Origin: a virus
Virus record (IMG/VR): IMGVR_UViG_3300044993_000096
Location: 1 to 31,923 of that record
Length of the DNA: 31,923 nucleotides
Direction: 5' to 3' (one strand)
The notes beneath the pieces are model-generated. The model searched no databases and was not told the DNA's origin. It saw only the letters and a program-made list of their open reading frames with translations. A program made the position numbers and the translations under genes. Position 1 is the stretch's first letter; each line of letters begins with the position of its first letter. This document shows positions 1 through 6,975 of this stretch, piece by piece.

Positions 1-122
1 CTCATGAAGCAACCCATTGCCTGCACTACATAACAGGGCTAGATCAATCTATACCAGAGCCACTCATTGAAGTAATATGTCAGTCAACAGCGAGCTTATT
101 TATGGATTTAATAAAAAAATGA
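1..122 (+). CDS. C-terminal part of zinc metallopeptidase-like protein (long allele, 5' truncated by window edge)
   Basis: Reading from base 3, this encodes HEATH followed by a tail ending EVICQSTASLFMDLIKK and a TGA at 120-122. It is the same gene that begins near 31590 at the other end of the window, with ten extra bases at 44-53 that keep the frame open. HExxH is the zinc-binding and catalytic motif of zincins. The downstream glutamates (in PEPLIEV) could supply the third zinc ligand, as in ImmA/IrrE-like peptidases; that assignment is inference. The gene overlaps the next one (ATG at 77) by 46 bases, which supports translational coupling. This longer version is probably the functional allele. 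Confidence 0.6.
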   Translation, partial: HEATHCLHYITGLDQSIPEPLIEVICQSTASLFMDLIKK

Positions 123-364
123 ACGGAAGAGTTATTTTCTTCCCACTGAAGTTTGCCCCTTCACAAGAAAGGCTAGGAGAGCTTGAGAAAATGCAAATGG
201 AGCTGCGTTATAATCGCCAGAATTTTCTAAGAGCAATAGCCAACGAATCTAAATTTCAGCAGGCGATTGCCCATATCAGATACAAGCACATACTGAAAGA
301 AAAACTTAAGCTTATCAAGTGCGAACCAACAGCAGAAGATAATTGCGAATTGTCGAACTCATAG
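77..364 (+). CDS. Hypothetical protein, 95 aa
   Basis: I do not recognise this protein. It is a small, lysine-rich, mostly helical-looking product with no membrane segment or clear motif. Its start lies inside the end of the metallopeptidase gene, so the two are probably co-translated across the circular joint. Its stop (TAG, 362-364) is immediately beside the stop of the convergent exonuclease gene, making it the last gene of the rightward block. The first 102 bases are repeated at the right end of the window. Confidence 0.55.
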   Translation: MSVNSELIYGFNKKMNGRVIFFPLKFAPSQERLGELEKMQMELRYNRQNFLRAIANESKFQQAIAHIRYKHILKEKLKLIKCEPTAEDNCELSNS

Positions 365-1315
365 CAGAAGATGCTTGCGAATCGTAGAATCAATGAGGTT
401 TTCTTTCTCTCGAAACACAGCGCCACAGGATACACACTGTTTAGTCTTGAACGCGCCAGTGTTTGTGACAATCGGCTCTAGGTTCCTAAACTCCCTTGAT
501 CCACAGTGACAGGCATTATCTTGAATAAACACATTCCATCGGATGGTCTTATCGTATTTTCTTAGCCTCAAATAGCAGGCTTCAAGAGTAATTACGTCGC
601 GCACATTATAGTCTTTTAGCACTTTAAAAGCCTCCATATTCCCTTTCGCGCATTGCTTAAAAAGCTCTATACCTGGAAACTTCGAGTGATCTAGTTTTTC
701 TATCACCCCAAGATATTTGGCCAGATATTCCAGCTTGTGAGAGCTGAGACCGGGGAAGTGTTTTTTTGCTACTCGATAAGTGCAGACCGTTCGATATGGG
801 CGGTTGTCCGGAAAGTCGTAAAAAAGAAAGCGAGAGCGGAGTTTTCCAATATCAAACTTTGCGTTGTGCACAATGACAACATCGGCTTCATTGAGAAGTC
901 GATAAGCCTCATGAGTTAAAAGTCTATCATCTCTTGGTGCCTCTGGTTTGACTGAGTGATAGATGACTTGCTTAGAGTCTAGCCACTTTGCTGCAAACGA
1001 GAGAAGAGTCCAGTCATGCTCGATTGAACTTGTACTGTGGTACTGCTCACGAATCCCGTAGCTCCAAAGCTCAATAGGGGCCGTTTCAATATCGAGCAAG
1101 AGAATCTTTGGTGGAGATGGATCGAATCTGGTTAGACGTTGGTTTGGGTGAAGATCAAGTCCTGCAAGGCGGCACAATTGATTAAAGCTGAAAGAACCAA
1201 AGCGAGTTGACCCGTTGCCGATGTATCCCCTGAACTCATCCCGCGTTGGTTTACGACCCAGCTCGGCGGCTAGCGCTTTAAGCTTGGCGATTAACTCCAT
1301 CTCGGCATCGGTCAT
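359..1315 (-). CDS. DEDD-family (DnaQ-like) 3'-5' exonuclease with N-terminal homing-endonuclease-type repeat and C-terminal zinc ribbon
   Basis: The 318-residue protein has the three exonuclease motifs of the RNase H-like DEDD superfamily: DIET at residues 75-78 (Exo I), NAKFD at 151-155 (Exo II) and YNVRD at 236-240 (Exo III, with tyrosine five before the aspartate). It should degrade DNA or RNA from 3' ends using two metal ions. Residues about 8-55 (LGRKPTRDEF, then a short helix-turn-helix-like stretch) resemble the repeat found in phage homing-type nucleases and probably bind DNA. The C-terminus has paired cysteines (269/271 and 294/297), consistent with a zinc ribbon. There is no phage polymerase, so this is not a proofreading partner; recombination or host-nucleic-acid degradation is more likely. 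The Shine-Dalgarno signal before the ATG is poor. It is the last gene of the leftward block. Confidence 0.78.
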   Translation of the reverse strand: MTDAEMELIAKLKALAAELGRKPTRDEFRGYIGNGSTRFGSFSFNQLCRLAGLDLHPNQRLTRFDPSPPKILLLDIETAPIELWSYGIREQYHSTSSIEHDWTLLSFAAKWLDSKQVIYHSVKPEAPRDDRLLTHEAYRLLNEADVVIVHNAKFDIGKLRSRFLFYDFPDNRPYRTVCTYRVAKKHFPGLSSHKLEYLAKYLGVIEKLDHSKFPGIELFKQCAKGNMEAFKVLKDYNVRDVITLEACYLRLRKYDKTIRWNVFIQDNACHCGSREFRNLEPIVTNTGAFKTKQCVSCGAVFREKENLIDSTIRKHLLL

Positions 1316-1347
1316 GGATAAATTTTTTCAACAAAAACTGCTTATGT

Positions 1348-1500
1348 CTATTTTTTCTTAGAAATCAGATCTATGATCTTCTGAATTAAGCTTGCTACTT
1401 TTGTATGGCCGTTTGCTAGCGCCTGCATTTTCTGAGCTTCAAGATTTGAAAGTGTTTTAGCCTTTGACTCTATTTGCACTTTTTTGGATTCGCTAGGCAT
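1348..1500 (-). CDS. Small lysine-rich protein, 50 aa
   Basis: An ATG at 1500 opens a 50-codon frame (MPSESKKVQIESKAK at the start, ending in three lysines) that closes with TAG at 1348-1350. It overlaps the end of the upstream lipoprotein gene by 31 bases and fills the gap before the exonuclease gene. The product is basic and probably helical, with no recognisable domain. The tight overlap with a neighbour and sensible composition argue for a real gene, but its small size leaves doubt. Confidence 0.4.
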   Translation of the reverse strand: MPSESKKVQIESKAKTLSNLEAQKMQALANGHTKVASLIQKIIDLISKKK

Positions 1501-1808
1501 ATCTCAAGCCTCTCAGTAACAGAATCAAAATGCGCACGGAGCTTTTCGTAATTTTCTGGAGATGTAGCAATATAACCAAAGCAGTCGGTTATTATCTCAA
1601 ACTCTCCATCATAACACGAACACAGAGAACCCTCTAACACAATACAACTAGGAACCTTTGGTGGCTTGATTCTTGGTGAGTTGCACCCCTGCATACTCGA
1701 CAAGATAAAGAGCGCGGTTAAGGTTAATAAGCTTTGTCGAATCACGCTGCTCGCGAGCAAGTTTGATCTGCTCAATAACTTCTTTTCTGGCTTTATTAAT
1801 TGCTTCAT
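1470..1808 (-). CDS. Probable outer-membrane lipoprotein (o-spanin-like)
   Basis: The 112-residue product has a basic N-terminus, a hydrophobic stretch (SLLTLTALFILSSMQGC) and a lipobox-like MQGC with the cysteine at about residue 42. A proline-containing segment (PRIKPPKVP) follows. A lipidated protein whose gene starts inside another small gene in the lysis region is the classical arrangement of Rz1-type o-spanins, which join an inner-membrane partner to disrupt the outer membrane. Its first 160 bases lie in another frame of the 90-aa gene upstream. Compared with typical Rz1 it is long, and the mature part contains five more cysteines. The function is inferred from the signal and the position. 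Confidence 0.6.
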   Translation of the reverse strand: MKQLIKPEKKLLSRSNLLASSVIRQSLLTLTALFILSSMQGCNSPRIKPPKVPSCIVLEGSLCSCYDGEFEIITDCFGYIATSPENYEKLRAHFDSVTERLEICLANPKKCK

Positions 1809-1920
1809 GATCCTGACCTATTTGTTGAACCTTCCAAGATAAATAAGCCTCAACTATCTGGTCTAGTATCTTGGCAGTCTTCTCCCAAGCAGCTAAAGCC
1901 GAGACAATTGAGGCCCACAT
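1648..1920 (-). CDS. Small helical protein of the lysis region, 90 aa (possible spanin partner)
   Basis: The product starts MWASIVSALAAWEK and continues as a long charged amphipathic helix (residues about 20-70) of coiled-coil character. The N-terminal segment is only weakly hydrophobic, so it is not a textbook i-spanin, yet it occupies the Rz position: after the endolysin and hosting the start of a lipoprotein gene in another frame. Five nucleotides after the upstream stop separate it from that gene, so it is translated with the cassette. It may be the inner partner of the lipoprotein, or an unrelated virion or lysis accessory. Confidence 0.55.
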   Translation of the reverse strand: MWASIVSALAAWEKTAKILDQIVEAYLSWKVQQIGQDHEAINKARKEVIEQIKLAREQRDSTKLINLNRALYLVEYAGVQLTKNQATKGS

Positions 1921-1922
1921 AA

Positions 1923-2195
1923 TTAAGCTTTTTCGATTTCTTTCACTTTATCATTGATCTTCAAGATCAGATCAACGGCCTCAGCAACATCGACATCCTT
2001 AGCCTCTTTCCATACTTCATCAATAGCCTTGAAAGCCTCGATGATTTCTGGTGCCTTTTTGACAAGCTCCATAAAGGCGGGCAAATCTTGAAGATCGACT
2101 TTCTTGTCAGCAGAAATTTTCTTCCCAGCAATAACAATATGTCCAAGAGCATCTACCACTTTTTCAATTTTCTCAGTTCCAAGTTTTTGGCTCAT
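1923..2195 (-). CDS. Small acidic helical phage protein, 90 aa
   Basis: The ATG overlaps the endolysin stop in an ATGA arrangement and follows a GGAGG ribosome binding site. The protein is helical and rich in lysine, aspartate and glutamate, with a central KKVDLQDLPAFMELV stretch and no transmembrane segment. Small soluble proteins with a similar run of helices accompany lysis genes in other phages as far as I recall, but I cannot assign a function. It cannot be the holin by itself because it lacks a membrane span. Confidence 0.65.
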   Translation of the reverse strand: MSQKLGTEKIEKVVDALGHIVIAGKKISADKKVDLQDLPAFMELVKKAPEIIEAFKAIDEVWKEAKDVDVAEAVDLILKINDKVKEIEKA

Positions 2196-2578
2196 GTTTC
2201 CTCCGTGAATTTGCGACCTATCTGAATGTGCAGGTGCGGTTGATTTGTTTTGCTCTTATCAATTATGAATTTTCTCATCCCATCTGCCAACGAAATAGCT
2301 CCAAGGTGACCGTATTTTTTGTTAAAATCTGACACAAATGACATGAGAAAAGCATCTGACCATCCTTTAGTTCTAACATCCACCGCCCGCCCTTCTCTGT
2401 GTGTTGACGATACCCTTCCAATAGCGTCATCCTCTTCTTTTGTTGTTAATGTTTCAGTTAAAACAAAATCAACAGAGTGAGAGGCGCAATGCCAGCCCAT
2501 CTCGACACAGATAGAAAACAATTTCTTGTTAATAAGCTTTGATCTTTCTTCAACTTGTTTATTCTTGAATTTTATCAT
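2192..2578 (-). CDS. Endolysin, M15-type peptidase (L-alanyl-D-glutamate or D-Ala-D-Ala peptidase-like)
   Basis: The 128-residue protein carries the M15 zinc-peptidase signature: SSTHREGRAVDV at about residues 58-69, giving His60 and Asp67 as ligands, and PHLHIQIG at 114-121, giving His115 or His117. M15 phage endolysins cut peptide bonds in peptidoglycan stems. It has no signal peptide and no separate cell-wall-binding domain, so release would need a holin. The length fits single-domain phage enzymes. The gene overlaps its neighbours by ATGA junctions on both sides, consistent with one translated lysis cassette. Confidence 0.88.
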   Translation of the reverse strand: MIKFKNKQVEERSKLINKKLFSICVEMGWHCASHSVDFVLTETLTTKEEDDAIGRVSSTHREGRAVDVRTKGWSDAFLMSFVSDFNKKYGHLGAISLADGMRKFIIDKSKTNQPHLHIQIGRKFTEET

Positions 2579-2895
2579 TCAACGAGTGCGGCTTGAGTTA
2601 TTGAAGCAAAACCGCCAGTCGAAACTTGTAAAAAAGCGAGTTTTTCGCCTGGTATAATTGCAAAGTATTCTACTTTTCCAGCTGGCATAAACATACTTGT
2701 GTTTGTTGCAGTTGGGTTTGCTCCTTTTGCAACATAACAATCAACAGATGCCACAACACGGACAAGACCAGATGTAATCACAACCGATTGTGTACTTGTT
2801 CCAGAAATTGTTACGCGCGACATATCGCCAGGGAAGAAAAACGGCATTGGGATTCCAAGTCTTCCTAGTGCAAAATCTGTTACTGGTTGTGTCAT
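2575..2895 (-). CDS. Small beta-rich structural protein, 106 aa
   Basis: Sequence features are beta-type: VTISGTSTQSVVIT, VRVVASVDCYVAKGANPTATN, then FMPAGKVEYFAIIPGEKLAFLQV. Proteins with this pattern (a small barrel with Pro-Ala-Gly before an aromatic-rich strand) occur next to tail-fibre genes in many phages and are presumed to be virion accessory proteins. The exact role is unknown. A GAGAGGA ribosome binding site precedes the ATG. It lies between the TM-plus-coil protein and the endolysin. Confidence 0.65.
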   Translation of the reverse strand: MTQPVTDFALGRLGIPMPFFFPGDMSRVTISGTSTQSVVITSGLVRVVASVDCYVAKGANPTATNTSMFMPAGKVEYFAIIPGEKLAFLQVSTGGFASITQAALVE

Positions 2896-2897
2896 AG

Positions 2898-3134
2898 TTA
2901 TTTCCTCTCAATAAGTGCCTTTTTAATTATACGCATATCATCTTTCAGGTCATCAAGTTTTGAATCAATATGCTTAATGTCGCCTTGTCTCCACTCTGCT
3001 ACCTTCTCAATAACTTCTTTCTTAACCTCCGACTTAGCTCTATCAATATACTGCACAACACCAACGGTCATCGTGATGATCGCAACGATTGCCGCTATTG
3101 ATTTCTTAATGAGGTTAAAAAGTAAGTCGATCAT
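2898..3134 (-). CDS. TM-plus-coiled-coil protein: holin or i-spanin candidate, 78 aa
   Basis: One N-terminal membrane helix (about residues 12-31, SIAAIVAIITMTVGVVQYI) is followed by a charged coiled coil running to the C-terminus. This layout fits an i-spanin (Rz-like) or a single-span holin. I chose the ATG at 3134 because it forms an ATGA overlap with the stop of the upstream fibre gene; six further codons are open upstream. No other protein in the lysis region has a clear membrane anchor apart from the lipoprotein, so this is the best candidate for the inner-membrane lysis component. Confidence 0.65.
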   Translation of the reverse strand: MIDLLFNLIKKSIAAIVAIITMTVGVVQYIDRAKSEVKKEVIEKVAEWRQGDIKHIDSKLDDLKDDMRIIKKALIERK

Positions 3135-4936
3135 TTTATTTTGCCCTGGCAAAAGTATTCTCTCGCAATAGAGGTGGGTGTCCCAGATACGTTTAGAACT
3201 GTACCTGCATAAGTGGTGCTGGTGGTGGTTTTTTCTCCTACAAATCCCCCGCCTCCAGCATTAGCAGAGTGCCAACAATTCGGAATCCCATCCCAATAGT
3301 TACTTGTAAACGTACAAACTGGAGTCGTGGCATTGGTACAGCTTGCAAAGCAGCCACCAATCTGATCTGAAATTACCCCCGTTGATGAAATCTTAGCCGA
3401 GCATAGTGCTACTCTTCCACCATTAGGGCTTGTTACAACATCTTGAAAAGTGCCTGTAATAATGTTGCGGAATTTGTAGTCTGGTGGAGACTTGGTGCAC
3501 ACTATTTCTACTGCTCGATTAACCTCGGCACTTGTGCCTTTTGCTGTAAAGGATAGCGAAGAAGAGGATAGTGTTTTAAAATGCGGCGAAATGCCTAGTT
3601 CTGTTGAGTTTTCAAGCATGGATATTTCGCAAACAGGGGCAGATGTAAATATCCCAGAGTTAAACGTGCAGGTCTTAGTTGTGCCTGATGTACAATCCCC
3701 GCTAATCCAATCTAAATTTTCTGCACTCACAACTCCCGAAGCACTCACCTTCGCACTAAATACATTCTCACAATCCGTCGCCCTTATGCATTGTTGAGAG
3801 TAAAGAGAGATGCGAGGGTTGAGGTTTTTACCACGGAATTTTAGGCGGAAGTGGTAGGCTACGTTTGGGTTGTTTATTTCAAAAAAACCTGAGTTAATAC
3901 AACCCCCATTCGTTAATCCGTTTAAGGTGCAAACCTGAAATCTATTAGATGAAACCGCTATTGCAAATCCGGTGTAAAAAGATGGATGTCCATTGTTCAC
4001 TGACACTGATTTTCCAATTGTTGCCGCCGCCCTAGATGTGCCAGAAGAGTCGTTTGATGACCCTGTCACTGTCGATATTGTCCCTAATGGCTGACTGTCA
4101 GCATACTCAATCCCTGCTGGGAGGTGGAATAAGTAACCTCCAGACCCGTTTGCCGCTCCTGCGTTTGAGTCTGCTCTATATCTGTATTCACATTCATAGT
4201 CTTCGCCGACTACTCTGCATCTAACACTGTCCTCTTGTTTGGTTGTAGCTTTTGTCGGGTTTGTGCTAGTTGCTGTTATTGTCATGGGACCGTAATCAAC
4301 CCAGGGCCCTATTGCCGCAGCTTCGTAGATTGATCCATCTGGAATGATTCCAACATAAGCATCATCAACAATGATTGTTCCAGTAGATGAAGTCACATCA
4401 ATATCAATTCCGGAAGATGTACCGCCTAAGAGGAAAGGAATTTCATATTCCTTCCAGACTCCAGTCTTATCTAAAGTTAAGCAGATTGAAGTTTGTTTAG
4501 ACCCGTTTACTCTAGGACACAAGGTTGCGTTGGCTGTATTCTTTGCCCATACTTTTAAAACGCCTTGGACACCACTTAGCTCCGATGCGTTTATTGTCGT
4601 ATCTTGCTGGAGGTTGCAGGTTTGGGATGAAACAACGCACTTCCATGCTTTGCCGCCAGATATTTTCTGAGACGTTTCGGCCGATCGTGTTCCTGTTCCA
4701 GAAGCTGTCCAACCTGAGTCATAGGTTTGATGTTCAAAATTAGGATTACGAAGCAGGTTTTTGTTTCCAGTTTCAATAAGTGCGTCACCGCCTAATAGTG
4801 GAGTGACTTGATTATTTGGTGTTTGTATATTGACTGGATAGTTTGGAACTGATTGATTTTGACCTTTAATACCCAAAGGGTATGCTAACGAATTTAAGGA
4901 AAGTGTCAAAGCAATGAGTGCTGCTAATTGTTTCAA
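3131..4936 (-). CDS. Cysteine-rich fibre/adhesin-like protein with N-terminal Sec-type signal peptide (TTG start)
   Basis: A TTG at 4934-4936 preceded at good spacing by GGAGGT (4942-4947) starts a 601-residue protein whose first residues, MKQLAALIALTLSLNSLA followed by YPLG, are a textbook signal peptide. An upstream ATG in frame exists (to 5014) but lies inside the previous gene and would bury the signal. Residues about 70-215 look like a carbohydrate-binding jelly roll (NLLRNPNFE, GVWKEYEIPF, IIVDDAYVG). Two related modules follow near the C-terminus (SAKVSASGVV...CTFNSGIFTSAPVCE and SAKISSTGVIS...CTFTSNYWDGIPNC). Many paired cysteines suggest disulfides. Its place after a fibre gene suggests receptor binding, but export is unusual for a virion protein. 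Confidence 0.75.
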   Translation of the reverse strand: MKQLAALIALTLSLNSLAYPLGIKGQNQSVPNYPVNIQTPNNQVTPLLGGDALIETGNKNLLRNPNFEHQTYDSGWTASGTGTRSAETSQKISGGKAWKCVVSSQTCNLQQDTTINASELSGVQGVLKVWAKNTANATLCPRVNGSKQTSICLTLDKTGVWKEYEIPFLLGGTSSGIDIDVTSSTGTIIVDDAYVGIIPDGSIYEAAAIGPWVDYGPMTITATSTNPTKATTKQEDSVRCRVVGEDYECEYRYRADSNAGAANGSGGYLFHLPAGIEYADSQPLGTISTVTGSSNDSSGTSRAAATIGKSVSVNNGHPSFYTGFAIAVSSNRFQVCTLNGLTNGGCINSGFFEINNPNVAYHFRLKFRGKNLNPRISLYSQQCIRATDCENVFSAKVSASGVVSAENLDWISGDCTSGTTKTCTFNSGIFTSAPVCEISMLENSTELGISPHFKTLSSSSLSFTAKGTSAEVNRAVEIVCTKSPPDYKFRNIITGTFQDVVTSPNGGRVALCSAKISSTGVISDQIGGCFASCTNATTPVCTFTSNYWDGIPNCWHSANAGGGGFVGEKTTTSTTYAGTVLNVSGTPTSIAREYFCQGKIK

Positions 4937-4937
4937 G

Positions 4938-6569
4938 CTATACCTCCAAAATTTCAACCGACTGCCCTGCTGTGTCTGAAATGACGTAAAAATCTCCAGG
5001 TCCATCAAACTCAACTCTATCAGGGCCTACAATCTCCATACCGTTAGAAGTTGTCACAGATGCTCCACCGACAAAAATTTTCCCAGTGTTTCCAATTGTA
5101 CCCTTGATGTACAATTTTTTTCTGGTTGTGGCAGGAGGGTTTCCGTCATACGTTGCTCTTACTGCGTTAGTCCCAACAGTCAACTTTGCACTCACTGGGA
5201 CGTTGTTAAAACCTACATTCTGGTTTACTTCTTTAAGAACCTCAAGCAACCCTTTAGTAAGGGCAACCAATCCAGCAGTGTTAAACTGGTTTGTCTCTGG
5301 TAAGTCAGAAGCATCACCAAGCGCATTTGATGAGATCACAACCTTGCCAGTGCCATCAACCAGAATCTCCTTGTGAACGCTGTTAACACTATCAAACCCA
5401 AGAGTTACAGAGGCAGATTTAAGAGCTGTTCCTGAAGCGTTATCTGTAGTTTGAGAGTTTCCAGCAACACTTGATGTGCTTATAAAGTTTGTACCATTTG
5501 ACAACCTTGCGCTCACGGGAGTCGCAGCAGCTTCGTGCCTTGTTGCAAGAACTGTTCGGAGGGTGTTAGAGTCCGAAGCACCTGAGTCGTAGCTAAGTTC
5601 GTTACCAGCGCGCTTTAAGTTTGCTGACACTCTGAGTGTTTGTGCGCTATCTGCACCAGCATCAAAATCAGCAGCTCCAGTGGCATTACCAATTTGTGAA
5701 GCTGTTCTGATCGCTCCTGTAGCCGCACCATAGTCGTTGGACACTTTGTTGTTGATAGCTGAGAGTGTTGTCTCTGTCGCAATTCCAGATGCCGATGCAT
5801 TAACCACCAACTCGCCTGATGTGTTAACTTTTAATTGCTGGAAGTCGCCGTTGCCATCAACGCCACCAATCGCTAAACCTGCGCTGCCTGCACTTAATCC
5901 ATCCGTGTTAACAGCATCATCAATCAATTCAACAGATGTCTTGATGGCATTTAAATGACCTGTTTGAGTTTGCTGCTCGGTCAATGTTGCTGCGTTTGTT
6001 GGAAGCGGAGATGACAAAACACCAATCTGCAATTCACCAGCAGCATTTGTCTTAAGTCTTACGTTATTAGTACCATCTGATCCGAGAACCTGAATGCCTC
6101 GGTTAACATGAGCTGAACCAGCGAGGTTTGTTGAATCTGAAAGCAGAGAAGTGTCACCGTCGATTGTTGTTAAAAGAGCGTTAGCATCGTCATCTTTGAC
6201 CTTGAGTGCGTAAGTTGTTGCATCACTATTAAGAGCAACCTTAGCTTTGTTGTTTGTAACAGGATCGCCAATCGCCATTGAGTCATTCAATGCGCTTGTG
6301 CTTATATTTAAGTCGCCAGCCGTGATATTTACGTCTCCAGTTAACCCTACAAGCTTAACTGGAAGCGGGTTGCTGTTGGCCGGGTTTGAGTCTTCTTTAA
6401 CCGGGACTCGGACTCCGTTTTTAATAAAGAATTGCGCAGATGGAAGAGGTCTATTGTTTGCAGCATTAGAAGTGTCTTCTGTTACAGTTGTGTTTACGCC
6501 GTCAAGGCTATACTTAACAGGAGGAATTGAAACAGAAACAGGTGTTGGTGGGTAAAGATAGAGCGCCAT
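4938..6569 (-). CDS. Tail fibre-like protein, 543 aa
   Basis: The protein is low in cysteine and rich in Asn, Thr, Ser and Ala, with repeated beta-type units such as LKTNAAGELQIGV (about residue 170) and LKVNTSGELVVNA (about 250), a pattern seen in trimeric tail fibre shafts. The N-terminus (MALYLYPPTPVSVSIPPVKY) probably attaches to the tail, and the C-terminal region (IFVGGASVTTSNGMEIVGPD) looks like a compact beta domain. The GGGGG-type ribosome binding site lies just before the ATG. It ends two bases before the TTG start of the exported fibre-like gene, whose ribosome binding site lies inside its last codons, so the two are coupled. Confidence 0.7.
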   Translation of the reverse strand: MALYLYPPTPVSVSIPPVKYSLDGVNTTVTEDTSNAANNRPLPSAQFFIKNGVRVPVKEDSNPANSNPLPVKLVGLTGDVNITAGDLNISTSALNDSMAIGDPVTNNKAKVALNSDATTYALKVKDDDANALLTTIDGDTSLLSDSTNLAGSAHVNRGIQVLGSDGTNNVRLKTNAAGELQIGVLSSPLPTNAATLTEQQTQTGHLNAIKTSVELIDDAVNTDGLSAGSAGLAIGGVDGNGDFQQLKVNTSGELVVNASASGIATETTLSAINNKVSNDYGAATGAIRTASQIGNATGAADFDAGADSAQTLRVSANLKRAGNELSYDSGASDSNTLRTVLATRHEAAATPVSARLSNGTNFISTSSVAGNSQTTDNASGTALKSASVTLGFDSVNSVHKEILVDGTGKVVISSNALGDASDLPETNQFNTAGLVALTKGLLEVLKEVNQNVGFNNVPVSAKLTVGTNAVRATYDGNPPATTRKKLYIKGTIGNTGKIFVGGASVTTSNGMEIVGPDRVEFDGPGDFYVISDTAGQSVEILEV

Positions 6570-6571
6570 AA

Positions 6572-6931
6572 TTATGCCCCCGATGATGCGCCAGCGATGT
6601 GCGCAGTGATGTTTCCAGTTCCAGTCGAGTTCTGAAATTTAAGACGCAAGAATGTGAATGGGTTATCTCTGACGATAACCTGGTCTTTTAAAGAAGAACC
6701 ACCATTTAGTGTTATGACAGTTCCAAAATCTAATTCTGACCAAGTTTTTGGTTCAGTGTTCTCTTGATCTATTGATCCTTCAACCTTTAGAGTTCCGTTG
6801 ACAGTCGGATCAATCTCAAGCTCGTAGATAACAACATCTAGCTGCTTGACTCCAGTTTCTTCTGATGTCGGGTTTGTTGTTGAATCAACTGCGTCCCAAA
6901 GTTTGTACTTGGGCGCTCTTAGTTTTCTCAT
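6572..6931 (-). CDS. Small structural protein, 119 aa (probable tail/fibre accessory)
   Basis: The product is beta-rich, with stretches such as LDVVIYELEIDP, GTLKVEGSID and FTFLRLKFQNSTGTGNITAHIAG. This pattern occurs in small head or tail accessory proteins of phages. It begins after GGGAG close to the ATG and ends two bases before the tail fibre gene. No catalytic motif or membrane segment is visible. I infer a virion role from position only. Confidence 0.6.
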   Translation of the reverse strand: MRKLRAPKYKLWDAVDSTTNPTSEETGVKQLDVVIYELEIDPTVNGTLKVEGSIDQENTEPKTWSELDFGTVITLNGGSSLKDQVIVRDNPFTFLRLKFQNSTGTGNITAHIAGASSGA

Positions 6932-6975
6932 AGCGCTCCCTGATAAGAGGTTTCCGTTAATACGGCCTAATTAAA

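Noticed and set aside
1-178. A true short direct terminal repeat of the T7 type
   Set aside because: The two copies differ by an indel and a substitution, and both lie inside coding sequence. This is better explained by circular assembly overlap from a mixed population.
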